From the NCBI RefSeq assembly GCF_000719135.1, contig NZ_JOEK01000003.1:310001-374000 (forward strand): DNA of 64,000 nt, in the 5' to 3' direction. Positions 60,673 through 64,000 of the stretch are shown here, one piece after another. Both the position numbers and the translations under genes were made by a program. Position 1 is the stretch's first letter. Each line of letters begins with the position of its first letter. This DNA is from Streptomyces avicenniae. Lineage in GTDB: Bacteria; Actinomycetota; Actinomycetes; Streptomycetales; Streptomycetaceae. The notes beneath the pieces were generated by a model, which searched no databases, was not told the DNA's origin, and saw only the letters and a program-made list of their open reading frames with translations.

Positions 60673-61017
60673 TCAGCCGTAGAACTTCGCCACTCCCTCG
60701 GGAGCAGTCCCCGACTTGAGGTACTGTCCGGCGATGTTGGCGGATACGCGGCGGAACTCTTCACGGCTGATTCCGCGTCCATCGTCGTCGCGTTCGAAGT
60801 CCGTCCGGATCTCCGGGTCGGTCGATGGTTCCATGTTTCCGCTCTCGACGGAGAGTTGCATGGTGCGGGTCTGGTTTCCCTCGGCGTCCGCAGAGGTGAT
60901 GACGCGAGCTTCTGTGTCGAGGACGAGGTGCGCGACCCGGCCACCGTCGTCAAGAAAGACACGGTAGAGGTGTGATTCCTCGGTACTGCTGACCAGCTTG
61001 GCGAAAAAAGACATCAT
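60673..61017 (-). CDS. Hypothetical protein downstream of the lasso cluster
   Basis: A 114-residue soluble protein (SFFAKLVSSTEESHLYRVFLDDGGRVAHLVLDTEARVITSADAEG, then FRRVSANIAGQYLKSGTAPEGVAKFYG). It is mixed alpha/beta with no cysteines or signal peptide. Two adjacent ATGs exist; AGGAGATCCTTGTC precedes both. It is convergent with methyltransferase 2. I do not recognise a family, and a link to the lasso cluster is not shown. Confidence 0.68.
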   Translation of the reverse strand: MMSFFAKLVSSTEESHLYRVFLDDGGRVAHLVLDTEARVITSADAEGNQTRTMQLSVESGNMEPSTDPEIRTDFERDDDGRGISREEFRRVSANIAGQYLKSGTAPEGVAKFYG

Positions 61018-61280
61018 GACAAGGATCTCCTGCGCGATGACGGGAAACCATGACCGTCCCCGGGCGGCGGCTTCCTGCTCCCAGGGGAAACGTGGGTCTC
61101 AGGGTAGCCAGGGTGAACAGGCCGTGTGAGTCTCGGAGTTCGGCCAGGTTGTCCGGCCCGCATCGAACTCGGCCCACAGTACGTCGCCCGGTTCTGGCAC
61201 CTCGCTCGGACGGCCGGAGTTGGATGGGAATCCACACCCCGCGGACTTCTGGCGGACGCTCGATGAGCACGTACACGAAC
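61018..61280. other. 263-bp stretch without a confident gene
   Basis: GC content and codon signal are lower than in the neighbours. A minus-strand open frame (60950-61306) shows fragments such as EFVYVLIERPPEVRGVWIPIQLRP that look like the edge of a lost gene. Nothing can be named. Confidence 0.4.
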
Positions 61281-61976
61281 TCAGCTGGAGGTATCACCCG
61301 TAGCATGACCGGGCGATTGTGGCTGATGGTCGGTCCAGCGGCGGGTGTATTCGATGTGGATGTCCCGGCCGTTGCCGACGAGCGGGTGGCCCAGTTCCTC
61401 GCAGTGGTGGGAGTCGGCGCCGTGGTCCGGGGCCTGCCTGACGAGGTCGAAAAACATGCCCGCCGTCTCTCGGAACACCCTCGCGCTGCCGACCATGAAC
61501 AGCGAGTGGGCGTGGACGTGTTGGTGGAACGTGTCCCGGTACTCGCGGTGGTGGTGCGCGGCGTGGTCGATCTCGCCGTCGCCGCGCAGGTCCGCCGGGG
61601 AGAGCCGCGCCGTGCCGCGCAGGCCCGCCCCGAGGCGTCCGCGCACCCGTTTCCAGTGGTGCGGCTTGAACTGCAACGAGTGGTGCAGCAGCACCAGATC
61701 GAGCGGCGGCTCCGCGCGCCGGGGGCCGCCCGCCGGAAGCGCGCCGTCGCGGAGCGGCAGGTAGACCAGCGAACGCCGTGACCGCGCGGCCAGCGACCAC
61801 AGCATGCCGATGGACCGGGCGGCGCCCGCGTCCACGTTCATCTGGAGATCGCCCCACGCGGGCTCAGGGCCGACCAGCCGCGCGCGGACGAGCGGGTCGG
61901 CCGCGCGGATGACCCGGAACTCGTCCCGTCCGAGCCGGACGCGGTGCACGGTGATCCTCAGGGTCGCTGTGCTCAT
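61281..61976 (-). CDS. Hypothetical histidine-rich protein
   Basis: A 231-residue protein. It is notable for many histidines in the second half (LLHHSLQFKPHHWKR, IDHAAHHHREYRDTFHQHVHAH, DHGADSHHCEELGHP), which could bind a metal or form an HNH/zinc-type active site. The first third reads ITVHRVRLGRDEFRVIRAADPLVRA. No membrane segment is present. The GTG/ATG start region lacks a strong ribosome site. I do not recognise a family. Confidence 0.65.
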   Translation of the reverse strand: MSTATLRITVHRVRLGRDEFRVIRAADPLVRARLVGPEPAWGDLQMNVDAGAARSIGMLWSLAARSRRSLVYLPLRDGALPAGGPRRAEPPLDLVLLHHSLQFKPHHWKRVRGRLGAGLRGTARLSPADLRGDGEIDHAAHHHREYRDTFHQHVHAHSLFMVGSARVFRETAGMFFDLVRQAPDHGADSHHCEELGHPLVGNGRDIHIEYTRRWTDHQPQSPGHATGDTSS

Positions 61977-62032
61977 GGGCGGACCGTCGGCTCTCCTCTT
62001 TATCGGGTTGCGGGGGACGGGGGGCGTGGCGG

Positions 62033-62046
62033 CACGATCGCAGGCA
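62033..62046 (+). promoter_or_regulatory. Putative -10 and leaderless start of the P-loop kinase gene
   Basis: CACGAT at 62033-62038 lies 7 bases before ATG 62046, with no ribosome site. The upstream frame to 61944 is not protein-like. Confidence 0.4.
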
Positions 62047-62603
62047 TGACGACCATCGAACCACCCGGCGTGCTGATCGTGACCGGTATGCCGGGGGCGG
62101 GGAAGTCCACGGTGTCACGGCGGGTCGCGTCGCTGTTGCCCCGGGCCGCGCGGCTCGACGGGGACGCGCTGAACGGCATGATCGTCAGCGGCCGGGTCTG
62201 GGCGCTCGGCGAACCTGCCGACGAGGCGGCCCGCCAAGTCGCCCTGTGCGACCTGAACCTGGCCGCGCTCGCCCGCAACTTCGCCGACGCCGGGTTCGCC
62301 CCGGTCATCGACTCGATCGTCCCGACCCGCGCGCAGCTCGACTTCTTCCTCGCCCGTCTCGCACCACGGCCCGTGCACCTCGTCGTCCTCGCGCCGGGCC
62401 CCGCGGTCTGCGCGGCGCGGAACGCCGCACGGGACCCCCGCGAGCGCGTGCCCTACGACCCTGTCGCTCTCGACGCGCAGATGCGCGCCGAACTGGCCGA
62501 TCACGGCTGGTGGTTGGACACCTCCACGCTCACGCCCGAGGAGACGGCGCGGCGCGTCGTACGGGACGCCGCCCGCCGCGGCCTGGTGACGGCCGCCGCC
62601 TAG
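62046..62603 (+). CDS. P-loop AAA-type kinase
   Basis: A 185-residue nucleotide-binding protein with Walker A VTGMPGAGKSTVSRRVA at residue 12. The arrangement DGDALNGMIVSG, VIDSIVPTRAQLDFF, PVHLVVLAPG and RNAARDPRERVPYDPVAL is like the gluconate-kinase/chloramphenicol-phosphotransferase group of small ATP-dependent kinases. The substrate (an antibiotic, sugar or nucleotide) cannot be told. It starts the block that ends the window, with the SDR promoter overlapping its stop. Confidence 0.86.
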   Translation: MTTIEPPGVLIVTGMPGAGKSTVSRRVASLLPRAARLDGDALNGMIVSGRVWALGEPADEAARQVALCDLNLAALARNFADAGFAPVIDSIVPTRAQLDFFLARLAPRPVHLVVLAPGPAVCAARNAARDPRERVPYDPVALDAQMRAELADHGWWLDTSTLTPEETARRVVRDAARRGLVTAAA

Positions 62604-62616
62604 GATGTCCGTTATG
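62601..62616 (+). promoter_or_regulatory. Consensus -10 (TAGGAT) and leaderless start of the SDR gene
   Basis: TAGGAT at 62601-62606, the Streptomyces consensus -10, overlaps the kinase stop codon. Seven bases later is ATG 62614. The in-frame ATG 62605 lies inside the -10 and is therefore not the start. Confidence 0.55.
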
Positions 62617-63390
62617 AGCGCCGCCTACCTCGCCGAACTGTTCTCGCTGGACGGGCGCGTCGCCGTCGTGACCGGGGGAAGTTCCGGCATCGGCCGCGGC
62701 ATCGCCGAGGCGCTGGCACGGGCGGGCGCGAGCGTCGTGCTCGTGGCCCGCCGCCCCGCCGAACTGGACGCGGCCGTGGACGCGTTGACGCGGGCGGGCT
62801 GCCGCGTCGCCCGCGTCTCCGCCGACCTGGCCAGCCGCGACGGCGTGCGCGCGGCGGCCGACGAGGCGGCGGCCGTCTTCGGCGAGCCCGACATCCTCGT
62901 CAACTCCGCCGGGATCAACCTGCGTCCGCCGATGGACGCGCTGGACGACGCCGCCTGGGACGCCACCATGGCCCTCAACCTGGAGGCGCCGCACCTCCTC
63001 TCCCAGCGCTTCGGCCCCGGCATGGCGGCACGCGGCTTCGGCCGGATCATCCATGTCAGCTCCCAGCAGGCGCACCGCGCGTTCGCGCAGAGCGGCGCGT
63101 ACGGCGTCTCCAAGGGCGCGCTCGAATCGCTGGCCCGCTCGCAGGCCGAGGCGTGGTCGCCGCGCGGCGTCACCAGCAACACGCTGGTGCCCGGCTTCGT
63201 GCCGACGCCGCTCAACACCCGCCTGGCGTCCGACCCGGAGCGCGTCGCCGCGCTCGCCGCCCGCACCCTCGTCGGCCGTAACGGCCTGCCCGCCGACTTC
63301 GCGGGCGCCGCCGTCTTCCTGGCGAGCGCCGCGTCCGCCTACGTCACGGGCCAATCGCTGTTCGTGGACGGTGGCTTCTCCGTCCACTGA
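62614..63390 (+). CDS. Short-chain dehydrogenase/reductase
   Basis: A 258-residue classical SDR. The cofactor motif is VVTGGSSGIGRGIAEAL, followed by LVNSAGINLRPPMD and the catalytic Ser and Tyr-Lys in HVSSQQAHRAFAQSGAYGVSKGALESLARSQ. The C-terminal VTGQSLFVDGG is typical. An arginine after VLVA (VARR) suggests NADPH preference. The substrate is unknown. It is followed after 21 bases by a GNAT gene. Confidence 0.93.
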   Translation: MSAAYLAELFSLDGRVAVVTGGSSGIGRGIAEALARAGASVVLVARRPAELDAAVDALTRAGCRVARVSADLASRDGVRAAADEAAAVFGEPDILVNSAGINLRPPMDALDDAAWDATMALNLEAPHLLSQRFGPGMAARGFGRIIHVSSQQAHRAFAQSGAYGVSKGALESLARSQAEAWSPRGVTSNTLVPGFVPTPLNTRLASDPERVAALAARTLVGRNGLPADFAGAAVFLASAASAYVTGQSLFVDGGFSVH

Positions 63391-63411
63391 CGCGCCTGAG
63401 ACGCTACGCGT

Positions 63412-63987
63412 ATGCCGCTGCTCGTGACGCCCGTGATCGCCGCCGACTCGATCGGCGCCCAGGACCAGCCGACGCTCCCCCTCGGGGACGGCCCCGTCCT
63501 GCGGCCCTGGTTGCCGGACGACGCCGAGGCGGTGGCAGCCGCCCACGAGGACCCGTTGATCCAGCGCTGGCACGCCCGCCGGGCCGACTCCGTCGCGGAG
63601 GCCGCCGGGTGGGTCGCGGGCTGGCAGGCGGACTGGGCCGCCGAACGCGGCCTCCACTGGGCGATCGCCGAGGGCGGCACGCTCCTCGGGCGGCTGTCGC
63701 TGAAAGACCTCGACCTGATCGACGGCACCGCCGAGGTCGCCTACTGGATGACCCCGGCGGCCCGCGGCCGTGGCGTCTGCCCGCGCGCCGTGCGGACGTT
63801 GACGGCCTGGGCGCTGGACGAAGCGGGCTTCCACCGCCTGACGCTCCTGCACTCGACGGCCAACACGGCGTCCTGCCGCGTCGCCGAGAAGGCCGCCTTC
63901 GCCCTGGAGGGCACGCTGCGCTCGGCCGCACTCCATGCGGACGGCCACCACGACATGCACCTGCACGCCCACGTCCGGGGCGACTGA
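63412..63987 (+). CDS. GNAT family N-acetyltransferase
   Basis: A 191-residue acetyltransferase. The RimJ-like opening GPVLRPWLPDDAEAVAAAHED is followed by GTAEVAYWMTPAARGRGVCPRAVRTLTAWAL, where the acetyl-CoA loop RGRGVC replaces the more usual RGRGLG/A. NTASCRVAEKAAFALEGTLRSA closes the fold. The substrate is unknown. The gene is complete and ends 13 bases before the window edge. Confidence 0.87.
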   Translation: MPLLVTPVIAADSIGAQDQPTLPLGDGPVLRPWLPDDAEAVAAAHEDPLIQRWHARRADSVAEAAGWVAGWQADWAAERGLHWAIAEGGTLLGRLSLKDLDLIDGTAEVAYWMTPAARGRGVCPRAVRTLTAWALDEAGFHRLTLLHSTANTASCRVAEKAAFALEGTLRSAALHADGHHDMHLHAHVRGD

Positions 63988-64000
63988 CCGGTACCGACCG

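Noticed and set aside
51455..61017. Lasso region as an integrated mobile island with att sites
   Set aside because: No integrase, tRNA or flanking direct repeats were seen, although somewhat lower codon bias near 52.6-53.4 kb hints at transfer.
60950..61306. 118-codon minus-strand frame as a gene
   Set aside because: Overlaps the better-supported genes on both sides, lacks a ribosome site, and has composition changes along its length.

Overview
The window is high-GC actinobacterial DNA with almost every third codon position G or C, short 4-base start/stop overlaps (ATGA, GTGA, TGATG) and many probable leaderless genes. Gene content and order (sdh operon, teichulosonic-acid-like genes, nucleoside ABC transporter, adenosine deaminase, afsQ1/afsQ2/sigQ, deoC) match the conserved chromosome core of Streptomyces as I remember it from S. 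coelicolor (around SCO4855 to SCO4914). No tRNA, rRNA, IS element or CRISPR array was seen.

Layout. 0.1-1.5 kb: MarR regulator, GNAT acetyltransferase, small CxxC protein. 1.5-5 kb: sdhCDAB on the minus strand. 5-9.4 kb: family-20 hexosaminidase, RidA protein, WYL regulator and ECF sigma factor. 9.4-14.7 kb: a four-gene cell-wall nonulosonic acid (Kdn/sialic-type) glycopolymer cluster behind a 600-bp regulatory region. 14.8-23.2 kb: M20 hydrolase, then a nucleoside uptake and catabolism operon (BMP lipoprotein, ATPase, two permeases, cytidine deaminase, thymidine phosphorylase). 23.4-24.9 kb: MgtE with a probable M-box riboswitch. 24.9-34.5 kb: accessory genes (TetR, 5'-truncated NmrA-like gene, amidohydrolase, MFS/LysR pair, Ser/Thr kinase with TPR repeats and an upstream vestigial copy of its start region). 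34.6-40.8 kb: adenosine deaminase, secreted protein, VanZ, lipoprotein-AfsQ2-AfsQ1 and divergent SigQ. 41-51.4 kb: phospholipase D, Imm50-like pair, deaminase, methyltransferase, EF-hand protein, two aldehyde dehydrogenases with deoC, ankyrin protein, PH-type membrane protein, SDR. 51.4-53.6 kb: HATPase and XRE/DUF397 regulatory modules.

The most interesting system is at 53.9-60.5 kb: a lasso-peptide gene cluster. It has a 44-residue precursor, an asparagine-synthetase-like cyclase, a PqqD-like leader-binding protein and a Cys-His leader peptidase. These are followed by two different PIMT-like methyltransferases. The predicted 9-residue ring, GSNNFDTAD, carries an Asp-Thr pair, as in aspartimide-modified lasso peptides (cellulonodin-2/lihuanodin type). 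Having two divergent methyltransferases, no exporter and an adjacent HTH/TPR-type regulator makes it worth experimental attention.

A second window-wide signal is a 12-bp palindrome, CTACGCGCGTAG, exact at the promoters of adenosine deaminase and deoC and nearly exact at the nucleoside transporter operon. It overlaps or abuts a -10 element each time, suggesting one repressor for nucleoside salvage. The last 3 kb (61-64 kb) hold hypothetical proteins, a P-loop kinase, an SDR and a second GNAT enzyme.
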